NCBI GenBank assembly: GCA_949879765.1
Contig: CATLBQ010000001.1
Location: 1-64,000 of the forward strand
Length of the DNA: 64,000 bases
Reading direction: 5' to 3'
From: an uncultured Bacilli bacterium
GTDB lineage: Bacteria > Bacillota_I > Bacilli_A > ML615J-28 > CAG-313
Shown here in pieces: positions 35,573 through 45,093 of the stretch. How positions within the stretch are numbered: the first letter of the stretch is position 1; every line of letters starts with the position of its first letter. The notes under the pieces are model-generated. The model was not told where the DNA came from, made no database searches, and saw only the letters and a list, made by a program, of their open reading frames with translations. Position numbers and translations under genes: made by a program.

Positions 35573-37921
35573 ATGACTGATTTTCAAAAAATATGTTTCC
35601 AAAAATTAGAATTAGATCTCATTTTAAATCAACTTCAGGGATTTGCAATTTTACCACGGGTACAAAAACAGATTGCATCGTTAGTCCCATCACAAGATAT
35701 TGGCTACTTAGAAGAGGAGTTACGCCATGTAGATGAATGTTTAGCGATTCTTAGAAGAAGTGAAAGGGCACCGATATATTTGTCTTGTGCATATGAAGAG
35801 TTGTTAAGTGTTTTGAAAAAAGATGGTATTCTTTCTGGTGAAGAATTGTATCAAACCATATTGCTATATCAGACGATTCGTGCCAATCAAGCGATGGTCA
35901 TACACTTGCAAAAAAATGCTATTCCTAGTACATTTTATCAGTCATTGGTTTCAACTTGCGTTTATCAAGCGACAATTGAAAAGATATTGATCCAATCGGT
36001 AGATGAAAATGGGTATATTTTAGATGATGCAAGTCCTGATTTGAAAGCGATTCGTAAGAAATTAGCTAGAATGGATATTCAAGTAAAAAATAAATTACAA
36101 GAAATCATAGGCAAAGAAGGGAATAAACTTTCACAGACTTCTGTCGTACTCCGGGATAATTGTTATTGTTTGGCTGTAAAAAGTGAACATAAAAATAGTG
36201 TCAAAGGGATTTTGCATGATATGAGTTCAAGTATGCAAACGTGCTTTATTGAACCGTATGCAGTAAATGAATTGATGCAAGAAAAAGCCAAATGGATAGA
36301 AGAAGAGAAAAAAGAGATCAATCGGATTATCAAGAAATTGTCTCACATGTTAGCAGAGGAAGTCGACAATTTACAAATGAATTTTGATGTCATTTGTCAA
36401 CTTGATTTTGTCTTCGCTAAAGCCATGCTTGCTGCGTCTTATAATGGATTTGCACCAAAGTTAAATCAGCAATGCGAATTGGAATTGCGGAATGCGCGAC
36501 ACCCTCTTCTAAAGGTCAAAAAAGTTATCCCGAATCATGTTTCATTTGGAGACCATTACTTGGGCATTATCATTACAGGGCCCAATACAGGGGGAAAAAC
36601 GGTTCTGTTAAAAACAGTGGGATTACTTTGTGCCATGGTTAAATTTGGCTTATTGATTCCTGCTGACCCTGATAGCCGGGTGATGGTTTTTGATCAAATT
36701 TTTTGTGATATTGGTGATGATCAAAGTATTGCTAGCAATTTATCCACCTTTTCATCTCATATGCATAATATTACACAAATTATCGATCAAATTACACCAC
36801 AGTCTTTGGTCTTATTTGACGAAATTGGTTCTGGAACGGATCCGATCGAAGGATCCAATTTGGCGAAGGCTATTTTAAAATATTTGATTGCCCATAGAAT
36901 TAGTTTTATTACCACTACCCACTATTCACAACTAAAAGCATTTGGATTTGATGCGCCTCAAGTGATCAATGCGTCAATGGAGTTTGATGCCCATACATTG
37001 TCACCCACTTATCGTTTGAAATTGGGGGTGAGTGGGGCAAGTAATGCACTTAACATTGCCAAACGTTTGGGGTTAAAAGAAGAAATTATTCAAGATGCCT
37101 ATCAAATGACGGTTACTTCCGAAGATGATGCAAGAAAATTGATTTTGAAATTAGAACAACAAGTGAAAACTTATGAAAAGAAGATGGAACGTTTGCAAGA
37201 AGAACGTCAAATTCTTCACCAAAAAGAGTTGGAATATGCTGAAAAAATGGCGCATATGGAAAAAGAACGGGGAGCTATTTTAGCCAAGGCCCAACAAGAT
37301 GCGGATGCCTTTGTTGAAAAAGTAAGCAAGGAAGCTTTGCTTGCACTTGATGCGGCCAAATCACTCAGTAAAGGTGATGCAAAACTTCATCAAATCATTG
37401 AAACAAAGCATAAAATAGAACAATTGGGTGGGGAGGTAGAACAAAAGCGTACCACTCCAAAACAAGTGGAACGTGATGCACATGTGGGCGATGATGTGTA
37501 TATCACAGCGTATGATCAATATGGTGTCATCCAAAAGCAGTTGAAAGATGGGGTATTTGAGGTTGCGATTGGCAATATGCACTTGAGATTGAAAAGAGAT
37601 CAATTTGATGTTTTAGACCGGATGCCTGTAGTAAAAGGAAAAACGGGAAGTACTCATATTGAAAAATCGCGAGCAAGTGTATCGCTTACACTCGATTTAC
37701 GGGGAAAACGCTATGAAGAGGCCAAAGAGGCACTCGATAAATATATTGATGATTTATTGTTAACGGGTCTAAAACAAGCAACGATTATTCATGGTTTTGG
37801 AACAGGAGTTATCCGTGAAATGGTTCAATCGTATGTGAAATCCAATCCTCATATTGGTGCATATCGGTATGGAGGAGAAACAGAAGGAGGGTTTGGAGTA
37901 ACTGTGATTACTCTTAAATAA
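35573..37921 (+). CDS. mutS2: MutS2 ATPase/endonuclease
   Basis: 782 residues: a MutS-like core and clamp, Walker A TGPNTGGKT (about 335), Walker B LVLFDEIGSGTDP, a long coiled coil (about 510-620), a KOW-like region, and a C-terminal Smr domain with LDLRGKR and HGFGTGVIR. Family knowledge: MutS2 suppresses recombination and, in Bacillus, splits collided ribosomes. RBS is AAAGGAG. The thioredoxin-like gene begins one base after its stop. Confidence 0.95.
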   Translation: MTDFQKICFQKLELDLILNQLQGFAILPRVQKQIASLVPSQDIGYLEEELRHVDECLAILRRSERAPIYLSCAYEELLSVLKKDGILSGEELYQTILLYQTIRANQAMVIHLQKNAIPSTFYQSLVSTCVYQATIEKILIQSVDENGYILDDASPDLKAIRKKLARMDIQVKNKLQEIIGKEGNKLSQTSVVLRDNCYCLAVKSEHKNSVKGILHDMSSSMQTCFIEPYAVNELMQEKAKWIEEEKKEINRIIKKLSHMLAEEVDNLQMNFDVICQLDFVFAKAMLAASYNGFAPKLNQQCELELRNARHPLLKVKKVIPNHVSFGDHYLGIIITGPNTGGKTVLLKTVGLLCAMVKFGLLIPADPDSRVMVFDQIFCDIGDDQSIASNLSTFSSHMHNITQIIDQITPQSLVLFDEIGSGTDPIEGSNLAKAILKYLIAHRISFITTTHYSQLKAFGFDAPQVINASMEFDAHTLSPTYRLKLGVSGASNALNIAKRLGLKEEIIQDAYQMTVTSEDDARKLILKLEQQVKTYEKKMERLQEERQILHQKELEYAEKMAHMEKERGAILAKAQQDADAFVEKVSKEALLALDAAKSLSKGDAKLHQIIETKHKIEQLGGEVEQKRTTPKQVERDAHVGDDVYITAYDQYGVIQKQLKDGVFEVAIGNMHLRLKRDQFDVLDRMPVVKGKTGSTHIEKSRASVSLTLDLRGKRYEEAKEALDKYIDDLLLTGLKQATIIHGFGTGVIREMVQSYVKSNPHIGAYRYGGETEGGFGVTVITLK

Positions 37922-37922
37922 G

Positions 37923-38246
37923 ATGAATATTCAAGAAATAGAAAATGGAAAAATAGACATATCGACATCTAATGAGCAATGGATTGTTCTTCATTTTTAT
38001 ACGAAATGGTGTCCTACTTGTAAGCGAGTGGGCATTGTTTTAGAAGAAATCGAAGAACTCCATCCTGAAATCTGCATTATTGAGATTGATGTAGATGCGT
38101 ATCAGGATTTATCCAACCTCTACAAAGTAAGGACTGCACCTACACTTTTGTTTTTCAAAAAGGGTGAAATTAAATACATTCATCATGGTTATTTGAATGT
38201 AGAAGAATTCGAAGAGATTACTGGTAGTGATTCAACCACTGATTAA
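37923..38246 (+). CDS. Thioredoxin-like protein with WCPTC active site
   Basis: 107 residues, thioredoxin fold: VLHFYTKWCPTCKRV, a later APTLLFFKKGE with the cis-Pro, and an acidic C-terminus. The active-site pair is CPTC, not the CGPC of classical thioredoxin, implying a different redox potential. It begins one base after the mutS2 stop and has no signal peptide, so it is cytoplasmic and probably translationally coupled. Confidence 0.88.
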   Translation: MNIQEIENGKIDISTSNEQWIVLHFYTKWCPTCKRVGIVLEEIEELHPEICIIEIDVDAYQDLSNLYKVRTAPTLLFFKKGEIKYIHHGYLNVEEFEEITGSDSTTD

Positions 38247-38318
38247 AAAAATAATGAAATCGCTTTCTTTTTTAAAATAAATATGTTATACTATACTCGT
38301 GATAGGAGGATATAACAA

Positions 38319-39053
38319 ATGAATATTCAAGAAAAGAGAAATTACTTTAAGGAAAATGCCCACTACATCCCAACCGAGGAACGCCAGTCGTTTGATTTTA
38401 ATTTGGCTTGTGTGTTGACTAAGAATTCAGTTGGTATGGAAAGTGGAAAGATGGCAACGCTTGAAGAAGTTGTTTCAACTGTTAGAGGTTACAATACCAA
38501 AATAGATGAGAATTTGAAACGAAGTATTTTTAATTTTTATAAAGCCTATAATATGATGTTAGATTACTTGAAAAAAAATGAGAATCCAATATTAACCGAA
38601 GACGTACTAAAGGATTTGCATGCAATGATTGTAGATGGATTAGTAGATGGTGGTGGATTATATCGAAATGTAAATATCAAAATCAAAGGTTCAATGCACA
38701 CCCCATGTGATTATATCAAAGTGTATGATCGGATGAAAAAATATATTTACGATGTCAATCATACGGATAAAACTGATTTTGAGGCTATTGCTTATGCCCA
38801 TTTACAACTAGCGAAGATTCATCCTTTTCTAGATGGCAATGCCAGATTAGCGAGATTGATTCTGAATTTCTTCTTGATTCAATATGGATATATTCCAATC
38901 AGTATTCCAGCTAAACGTCGATTAGAATATTTTGATTTACTAGAAGAATTTAAAGTCAATAAAAATCCAGTGCCATTTGAAAACTTTGTCCAAGAGTTGG
39001 TAGAAAAAGAATATGATCGACTCATTGAAGTGATTGAAAAGTACAAAAAATAA
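38319..39053 (+). CDS. Fic family protein with altered Fic motif
   Basis: 244 residues. The core motif reads HPFLDGNARLAR (His168), where the usual HPFxDGNGRxxR has Gly in place of the Ala. Upstream, NSVGMESG (residues 36-43) matches the position of the (S/T)xxxE(G/N) inhibitory helix, with the key Glu41 but Ser after it. Such proteins transfer AMP or other phosphate-containing groups to target hydroxyls and are self-inhibited by that Glu. The -10 TATACT near 38287 and AGGAGGAT give it its own expression unit. No antitoxin gene is adjacent. Confidence 0.88.
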   Translation: MNIQEKRNYFKENAHYIPTEERQSFDFNLACVLTKNSVGMESGKMATLEEVVSTVRGYNTKIDENLKRSIFNFYKAYNMMLDYLKKNENPILTEDVLKDLHAMIVDGLVDGGGLYRNVNIKIKGSMHTPCDYIKVYDRMKKYIYDVNHTDKTDFEAIAYAHLQLAKIHPFLDGNARLARLILNFFLIQYGYIPISIPAKRRLEYFDLLEEFKVNKNPVPFENFVQELVEKEYDRLIEVIEKYKK

Positions 39054-39076
39054 AAACTCCCCTATAGGGAGTTTTT
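39052..39076 (+). terminator. Terminator after the Fic gene
   Basis: AAAAACTCCC pairs with GGGAGTTTTT around CTATA, directly after the stop codon. Confidence 0.85.
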
Positions 39077-39128
39077 CATCAAAATAGTAAAAAATAAAAA
39101 ATGCCAATAGGCATTCTGATATGTAAGA

Positions 39129-39202
39129 TGGAGGCTCCGACCGGATTTGAACCGGTGATCAGGGTGTTGCAGACCCACGCCTTACCGCTTGGCTACAGAG
39201 CC
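39129..39202 (-). tRNA. tRNA-Cys (GCA)
   Basis: 74 nt including encoded CCA. On the minus strand: acceptor GGCTCTG/CGGAGCC, anticodon loop GTCTGCAAC context with anticodon GCA, T-arm CCGGTTCAAATCCGG, discriminator U then CCA. Confidence 0.95.
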
Positions 39203-39284
39203 ATCTATTAAACGCTCTAATATTATAGCAAATTAAGGGAAGATAGTCAAATAAAAGGCTATTAAACTTTTGGAAAGGATGAAA

Positions 39285-41174
39285 ATGAAATATATCAAAG
39301 GAATAATCGTTTTGTGCATTGGTAGTTGTCTACTGATGAGTTGTAAAGAAAAACATCAGCACCAATGGGTAGAAGACGAGGGCGTGCTACCGAGTTGTGA
39401 GACCCCTGGATTAACAACGGGTTCACATTGTGCAGAATGTGGAGAAGTAATTACGCACCAAATTATCCTTGATGCGCTTGGGCATCAGTGGATGGGCGCT
39501 TCTTGTGATCAAGCCAAGACCTGTTCAGTTTGCCATCAAACCATTGGTGAACCATTAGAACATCAGTATAGTGAATGGCATTTGGTTGAAGAACCCACCT
39601 ATGAAACAGAGGGCATACGCGAAAAGGAGTGCTCACTTTGCCACAAGGTTGTATCAGAAACGATTCCCATGCTTCAGGCTGTAGATCAGATTGATAAAGT
39701 GATTTCGAACCTCGTTTTACCACAAGAAACTAGTCAAAATTTGGTTTTACCGACTGAACAAGAAGGCGTATCTATTACGTGGAAAAGCAATAAGACTTAT
39801 ATTATGACCCATGAGGGGGTTATTTCGAAAACTACGGCCAACCGGAAAGTTGAACTAGAAGCTACATTTGTATTTCGAGGGGTAGAAATAAAACAAACCT
39901 ATACAATTACAGTTTTGGCCTATACAACGGAAGAAAAATTACAACTCGTCATGGATACATTTACGTTTCCACAAAAAGTCTATCAAGACTTGGTATTATA
40001 TGCCAATTTGAGTTATCATGTGCAGGCCATATACACATCAAATCAACCTTCTGTTTGTACAAATGAAGGAAAAATTATCCGTCAAACAGAAGAAGTAGCA
40101 ATAGAACTTCATATTTTATTAACGTTAGAAGGTGAAAGTTTGGATAAAGTATTTTATTTTACAGTAGCAGCCAAGGAAGAAAGTGATAAACGACATCAAC
40201 TCATCATAAGAACGAATGAAATGGATGTTCATGATATTCCTGAGTTAGTAGTTTCCAATCAAAAATTGCGGCTACAAACAGAAAAACGAATGGGTAAATA
40301 CATTTCACCAGTGATAGAAACAGAAGCGTTTACTTCATTGGTTGCCTCTTGGTCGGCGGTGACTAGCCCCTATGCCACAGTAGAGTTACAATTGAAGGCC
40401 CGAATAGATGGCATATGGAGTGAATTTATTACCTATAGTCCTTGGGGATTGGGTCTACAAAATCAATCTCATGATCAAAATAATGGAATGATATGTTTAA
40501 GTACAGATGAGGTAAAGGTGTTAAATGGCAAAAAAGCAACCGCCATTCAGTTCCAATTGATTTTATCTAGAGATGAAAAAACAGGAGAATCTCCTGCACT
40601 TTCCCTTGTTTCGTTTGCATTAGAAATCCCTAATTATCAGTATTCTGTTGATGTAACAGAACTTCCTGAATCGATTCTTTATGATGTTCCTCAATTGAAT
40701 CAAAATGTTGTACCCACTATTGGTGGTAGTATTTGTAGTGCGACTTCTACAACAATGTTATTGAAATATAAAGGATTAGATTTTACGCATCAAGATTCGG
40801 AATTTGAACATCGTTATATAGCAAGTATCGTAAGAGACTATGGCAATCAAATCTATGGTAACTGGGTCTACAATACAGTAGCGATGGGGGGATATGGTTT
40901 TGATGCTTATGTAGCAAGAATGTATTCTGTCAATGAACTGATTGAACATTTGGCTACAGTTGGACCGGTTGCATTAAGTGTAAAAGGAACAATGATTTCT
41001 AGTGAAAAGACGTATACCACAAATGGTCATTAGATTGTTGCGATAGGGTATCGGTATGTTGATGGTGAATTATACATTTTATGCAATGACCCCAATGTGC
41101 CCCGTGTATATTGTGAATATGCATTATCTGTGATTGAAAAAACGTGGCGAAATATTGCTTATGTCATTGAGTAA
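39285..41174 (+). pseudogene. C39-like cysteine peptidase lipoprotein with an in-frame TAG
   Basis: Start chosen at ATG 39285, 6 bases after GGAAAGG. Lipoprotein signal MKYIKGIIVLCIGSCLLMSC, then three His/Cys-rich repeats (GHQW..C..C type, about 25-120), two atrophied-Ig-like domains (about 130-310), a beta region, and a C-terminal C39-like peptidase domain. Cys484 (GGSICSATST) and His582 (NGH) are present. A TAG at 41031-41033 follows that His. The frame then continues with IVAIGYRYVDGELYILCNDP (Asp602) to TAA at 41172, completing the expected Cys-His-Asp set. TAG occupies the place of a hydrophobic residue, one base from TTG (Leu). Either a nonsense mutation, a switched-off allele or an error. 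Confidence 0.85.
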
Positions 41175-41191
41175 TGAAAATCAATGAGAAT

Positions 41192-41224
41192 AAAGGCTGA
41201 TATGATAGCAATATCAGCCTTTTT
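41192..41224 (+). terminator. Rho-independent terminator
   Basis: AAAGGCTGATAT pairs with ATATCAGCCTTT around GATAGCA, then Ts. It lies 18 bases after the TAA at 41174, supporting that TAA as the original gene end. Confidence 0.85.
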
Positions 41225-41303
41225 GTATGATATTTGTGCATAAGTAACAAGCAAAACAGTGAAAGTAACACGAGAAGTCTAGTTCATTTTGTTTCATTTG
41301 TGG

Positions 41304-41309
41304 TATAAT
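41304..41309 (+). promoter_or_regulatory. Extended -10 before the HTH-membrane gene
   Basis: TGGTATAAT (hexamer 41304-41309), about 36 bases before the start; -35 is weak. Confidence 0.5.
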
Positions 41310-41345
41310 ACTATTGAATGATAAAGATAAGGGAAGGGATTAAGT

Positions 41346-43261
41346 ATGCAGTTTCATGAAAAACTCAAAGCGTTACGACATCAAAAAGGAATATCACAAG
41401 CCGAACTTGCAGCCAAAATTTTTGTAAGTCGGAGTGCAATTGCCAAATGGGAAAGTGGATTGGGATTACCGAGTGAAGAATCCCTCGATTTACTCGCCCA
41501 GTATTTCGAAGTGGATGCCCATATGCTTTTATCTGATCCGGTCGTAGTAGATAAAAGGAATAAAAAAAAGAGCATATTGACGAAGAAAAAAGTAAGAATT
41601 TTGTGTGTCGCGAGCTTGCTTGCGGTGGTGACGGGCATATTGTTGACTTGGACACTAGCCAATTGGAAGCATTCAGCCCTCATTCCTCTACCAGATTCCT
41701 CTTTTCCCCTTCATGGCATGAAAAGAGAATTGATTCTTGAAACGGAAGTTGAAAAAGATACGCTGACTATTCCGAATTATTCAAACGAAGCAATAACGAT
41801 TGATCAAATATTTGCACCAAGCAGAATCATGAAAATAGATCAATTGGGACAAGTGACGTTGCCCCAATTACTCATCAAAACAACGATAAAAGATCAAGTG
41901 ACGTATGATCCAGTTGACATTCATACAGTAAGCTTTTTTATTCCTCAGGGATAAAGTCAACTATTGTTTCTGACCCATCTTATATACGCATTGAATTAGA
42001 AGATGCGATGGTAAAGAATTATAAAGGATATTTGAATATTCAAGTTGAAAATTTAATTCTTTCTCTACAAGTACTCAAGACACCAATAGCTATTGCTCAA
42101 ATGCAGATAGCTTTAAGCGATGACTCGGTCGAGCTTGGTTTGATGGAAAGCAAGGCTATGATACTTTCCATTCAACCCTTTGATGCTACATATCTCAATG
42201 AAAATACTCTCCATATTGTGAAAATGGAAAAAGCTGATGGCACTCTTTATGAGGAGGATGAATATTGTTATCTTACAATTGAAAAAGAGAATATCTATCA
42301 GTGGATGATAACAGCAACTCTTCAAATTGAAATTGGCACGAAAGTGTATCTACAAGTAACAAACGAGATAGAAGGTATACAAAGTAATATATTGGTGCTA
42401 GATATCATACGGATTCCGATTCAACGCATCACGTATACACCATATCAAAATTATATGGATTCAGGTTCTACCATCACTATGCAACTCAGAATATATCCAG
42501 AAAATGCTACAGCCAATCTATGCAAAGAGCCGTTTGATGTTACGTTACTTACGCCTAATATAGCCCATATGGAACAAAAAGAAGAAAAATTTTATATAAC
42601 TGCTTCACGAGTATTTGAAGATATTGGTCAAAAGATTCAGCTTCAAGTGAATACGATTGAAGGATATACGCAAACGATAGAATGGAAGATTATAGCTATT
42701 CCAATAGAAGCAATGCGGATTTTGAATAAGGAAACTGGTAAAGAATTAGATGCTACCTTTCAAATGACAAGGGGATCTACATTGGCATTGCAAGCTGTTG
42801 TAGAGCCAAACAATGCATCCTATAGTGATATCCACTATGGAATCGTTGCCAATTTGAGTCATATTGATCGATATGTATCAGTATCAGAAGATGGAGTATT
42901 GAAGATAGCAGAAAATGCACCACTTGATTTAGAAATTTGGTTAAGTATACGTACAGGAATTTTTACTTCCCCTGCTTATCATATTCGACTTGAAAAACGG
43001 AATCTAGAAAATGTAGTATGCGGTTGTGAGCAAACGGATATAGAGAAAAAGAAAGTCTATTCCTTATTTTGTCAATACACACCTATAGATGCAGATATTG
43101 AATCTGGTGTTCGTTATTATCTTTTAGATGAAATCGAAGGAATTTATTTGTCTGGGAATCTAATATTTGTAGATGAAATAGTAGAAGTAGGAACAGTGAT
43201 TCGAGTGATAGCTATTGTAGATGGCATCAAGAGCAATATTTTAACACTTATTGTTGTATAA
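41346..43261 (+). pseudogene. XRE-type regulator with membrane helix and extracellular Ig-like domains, frameshifted
   Basis: The first frame (41346-41954) encodes an XRE helix-turn-helix (about 5-60; ISQAELAAKIFVSRSAIAKWE), a basic linker, a membrane helix (about 83-104) and the start of a beta-rich domain. It stops at 41952. The next frame is open from before the T6 run (41934-41939) to 43261. It continues the beta domain as SSGIKSTIVSDPSYIRIELED, then repeated Big_2-like segments (IPIQRITYTPYQ, IIAIPIEAMRILNK). Adding one T restores a protein of about 638 residues; the ATG at 42008 has no Shine-Dalgarno. If intact it would be a one-component membrane-spanning regulator: DNA-binding inside, Ig-like sensor outside. 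Confidence 0.8.
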
Positions 43262-43287
43262 AAAAGGACTCCTACAGGAGTCCTTTT
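43262..43287 (+). terminator. Rho-independent terminator
   Basis: AAAAGGACTCC pairs perfectly with GGAGTCCTTTT around TACA, directly after the stop at 43261. Confidence 0.85.
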
Positions 43288-43308
43288 GCTAAATTCTAAG
43301 TTATCAAA

Positions 43309-43339
43309 TAAAAAAAGAACTACCTTTTATGGTAGTTCT
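43309..43339 (-). terminator. Terminator of tRNA-Lys (minus strand)
   Basis: AGAACTACC/GGTAGTTCT hairpin; on the minus strand it is followed by a run of Ts. Confidence 0.8.
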
Positions 43340-43352
43340 AATGATTTTATTT

Positions 43353-43428
43353 TGGTACACCCTCAGGGACTCGAACCCTGGACCCACTGATTAAGAGTCA
43401 GTTGCTCTACCAACTGAGCTAAGGGTGC
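43353..43428 (-). tRNA. tRNA-Lys (CTT)
   Basis: 76 nt with encoded CCA. Minus strand: acceptor GCACCCT/AGGGTGT (first pair G-U), anticodon stem ACTGA/TCAGT with loop CTCTTAA, anticodon CTT reading AAG; T-arm CAGGGTTCGAGTCCCTG. Confidence 0.95.
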
Positions 43429-43554
43429 ATCACTTATGCTCATATATTATACTATATTTCATAGCAATTTGCAAACAAAAAGAATTGTCAATTCGCAATT
43501 TTGTTTTAAAGGGGGTAGAAAACGTAAAAAAAGGTCTGATTCAAGGTGATAAGG

Positions 43555-43583
43555 TTGAAATTCAATTGAAAATTTGGTATAAT
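43555..43583 (+). promoter_or_regulatory. Promoter of the 5'-nucleotidase gene
   Basis: TTGAAA (43555-43560), a 17-base spacer, TATAAT (43578-43583), preceded by TGG. Confidence 0.75.
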
Positions 43584-43611
43584 GAAAACGAAATAAAGAA
43601 AGAGGAACTAT

Positions 43612-45093
43612 ATGAAAATAATACAAAAATGTGCTTGTTTAGGGCTAACTATGCTATTGTCTATTGCTTTGATTGGCTGTGGCATAACTACGCCTAAGCC
43701 ACCTCAAGAAAAAGAGGTAGTAGAAGAATTAACAATACTTACAACTAATGATTTCCATGGTGCAATTGCTGAAACAAATGGTCAATATGGTATTGCTCGA
43801 TTGGCTCAAAATTTTAAGACAGTACAAGATGCCGCAAAAGCAACTGTAATTGTATCAGCAGGGGATATGTTTCAAGGGACTGCCCTTTCTAATTATAATC
43901 ATGGTAAAACGATTATAGACATTATGAACATCATGCAATTTGATGCAATGACGTTAGGTAACCATGAGTTTGACTGGGGATATAATCAAATGTATCAATA
44001 TGTAGATGGAAATACGAGTAATGGTGAAGCAACTTTTCCTTTTTTAGGATGTAATATCATTGAAAAAGAAACCGGTACTCTACCTAAAGGATTAAAGGCC
44101 TATCAAATTGTTGAAAGAGGCGGACTCAAAATAGCTATTATTGGTTATATGGGTTATGGCAATGAAAGTGATATTGCAACGCAAATGATAGCACCCTATC
44201 AATTTGTTCAGCCTGTTCCTGTTATTCGTGATTTGACCCAAAAATTGCGCACAGAAGAAAATGTGGATGTAGTTATTGTGGTAGGTCATGAAGGAAAGGA
44301 TTCGAATCAAGAATTGGCAATGCTAGAAGGTGATGCACGAATCGATGCCATCATCAATGGTCATACACATATTCGCTATACAGGGACGCTAAAGCGAAGT
44401 GATGGTGTAAGTATTCCGTATATTCAAACCGGTTCTGCAGGAGAAAATTATGGTGTTATTACCTTAAATATTGATAAGGAAACCAAACAAGTAACAGGGG
44501 GAACTGCTGTTGCGAAAGCAAGCCTTGGTGAAAAACATGAAGGAGTTGCAAAAATTGTTGCTCAATTAGAAGAAGAAACCGCCCCTGTCTTTGGAAGAGT
44601 AATTGGAGTAGCAAGTTCAAGAATAGAGCGGTATGGTGCTGCAGATTGGGCTGCTACAGCGTTATGGGAATATGCAAAGACTGATCTTGCAGTAATCAAT
44701 ATTGGTGGTATTCGTTCACAAGCATTCCCGATTGAGATGGGAGAAAATATTTTGGTTTCAAAAATTTATGAAATAATGCCTTTTGATAATGTGCTAAAAA
44801 CAACAGAATTATATGGTAGTGATATCAGAACATTGGTAAACAATGGAACACTTGTCAAAAGCGCCAATGTGGATGTGCAGTCTAATGTTATTTATATCAA
44901 TGGTCAACCTTTAAATGATCAACAAAAATATTCAGTGGCTACCATAGACTACATTTTTGATCAAAATTCATATCCTTTCTATAAGGGGACTAATTCAATC
45001 AATACAGGTGTTTTATTCCGAGATATTTTGATTGCTAAAGTGGAAGCAACAAACGATATTTTGATTCCAACAAGAGGATGGTTTGATGAATAA
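43612..45093 (+). CDS. 5'-nucleotidase/UshA-like metallophosphatase lipoprotein
   Basis: 493 residues. Lipoprotein signal ending LSIALIGC (Cys22). The N-terminal metallophosphoesterase domain has TTNDFHG, GNHEFDWG and NGHTHIRYTG, the dinuclear metal ligands; the C-terminal 5'-nucleotidase domain (about 320-480) has NIGGIRS. It hydrolyses nucleotides or nucleotide sugars outside the cell. RBS is GAGGAAC. Its stop overlaps the degV start by 8 bases. Confidence 0.92.
   Translation: MKIIQKCACLGLTMLLSIALIGCGITTPKPPQEKEVVEELTILTTNDFHGAIAETNGQYGIARLAQNFKTVQDAAKATVIVSAGDMFQGTALSNYNHGKTIIDIMNIMQFDAMTLGNHEFDWGYNQMYQYVDGNTSNGEATFPFLGCNIIEKETGTLPKGLKAYQIVERGGLKIAIIGYMGYGNESDIATQMIAPYQFVQPVPVIRDLTQKLRTEENVDVVIVVGHEGKDSNQELAMLEGDARIDAIINGHTHIRYTGTLKRSDGVSIPYIQTGSAGENYGVITLNIDKETKQVTGGTAVAKASLGEKHEGVAKIVAQLEEETAPVFGRVIGVASSRIERYGAADWAATALWEYAKTDLAVINIGGIRSQAFPIEMGENILVSKIYEIMPFDNVLKTTELYGSDIRTLVNNGTLVKSANVDVQSNVIYINGQPLNDQQKYSVATIDYIFDQNSYPFYKGTNSINTGVLFRDILIAKVEATNDILIPTRGWFDE

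Noticed and set aside
41031-41033. UAG reassignment as a sense codon
   Set aside because: xseB, dxs, degV and the ABC-F gene end in TAG at family-typical lengths, so TAG terminates here.
41381-41683. Two overlapping minus-strand ORFs of about 100 codons
   Set aside because: Shadows of the HTH-membrane gene; compositional artefact without RBS or recognisable protein features.
43425-43697. 90-codon ORF over the nucleotidase promoter
   Set aside because: It spans the tRNA-Lys end and a promoter and overlaps the true gene in another frame; there is no RBS at its start.
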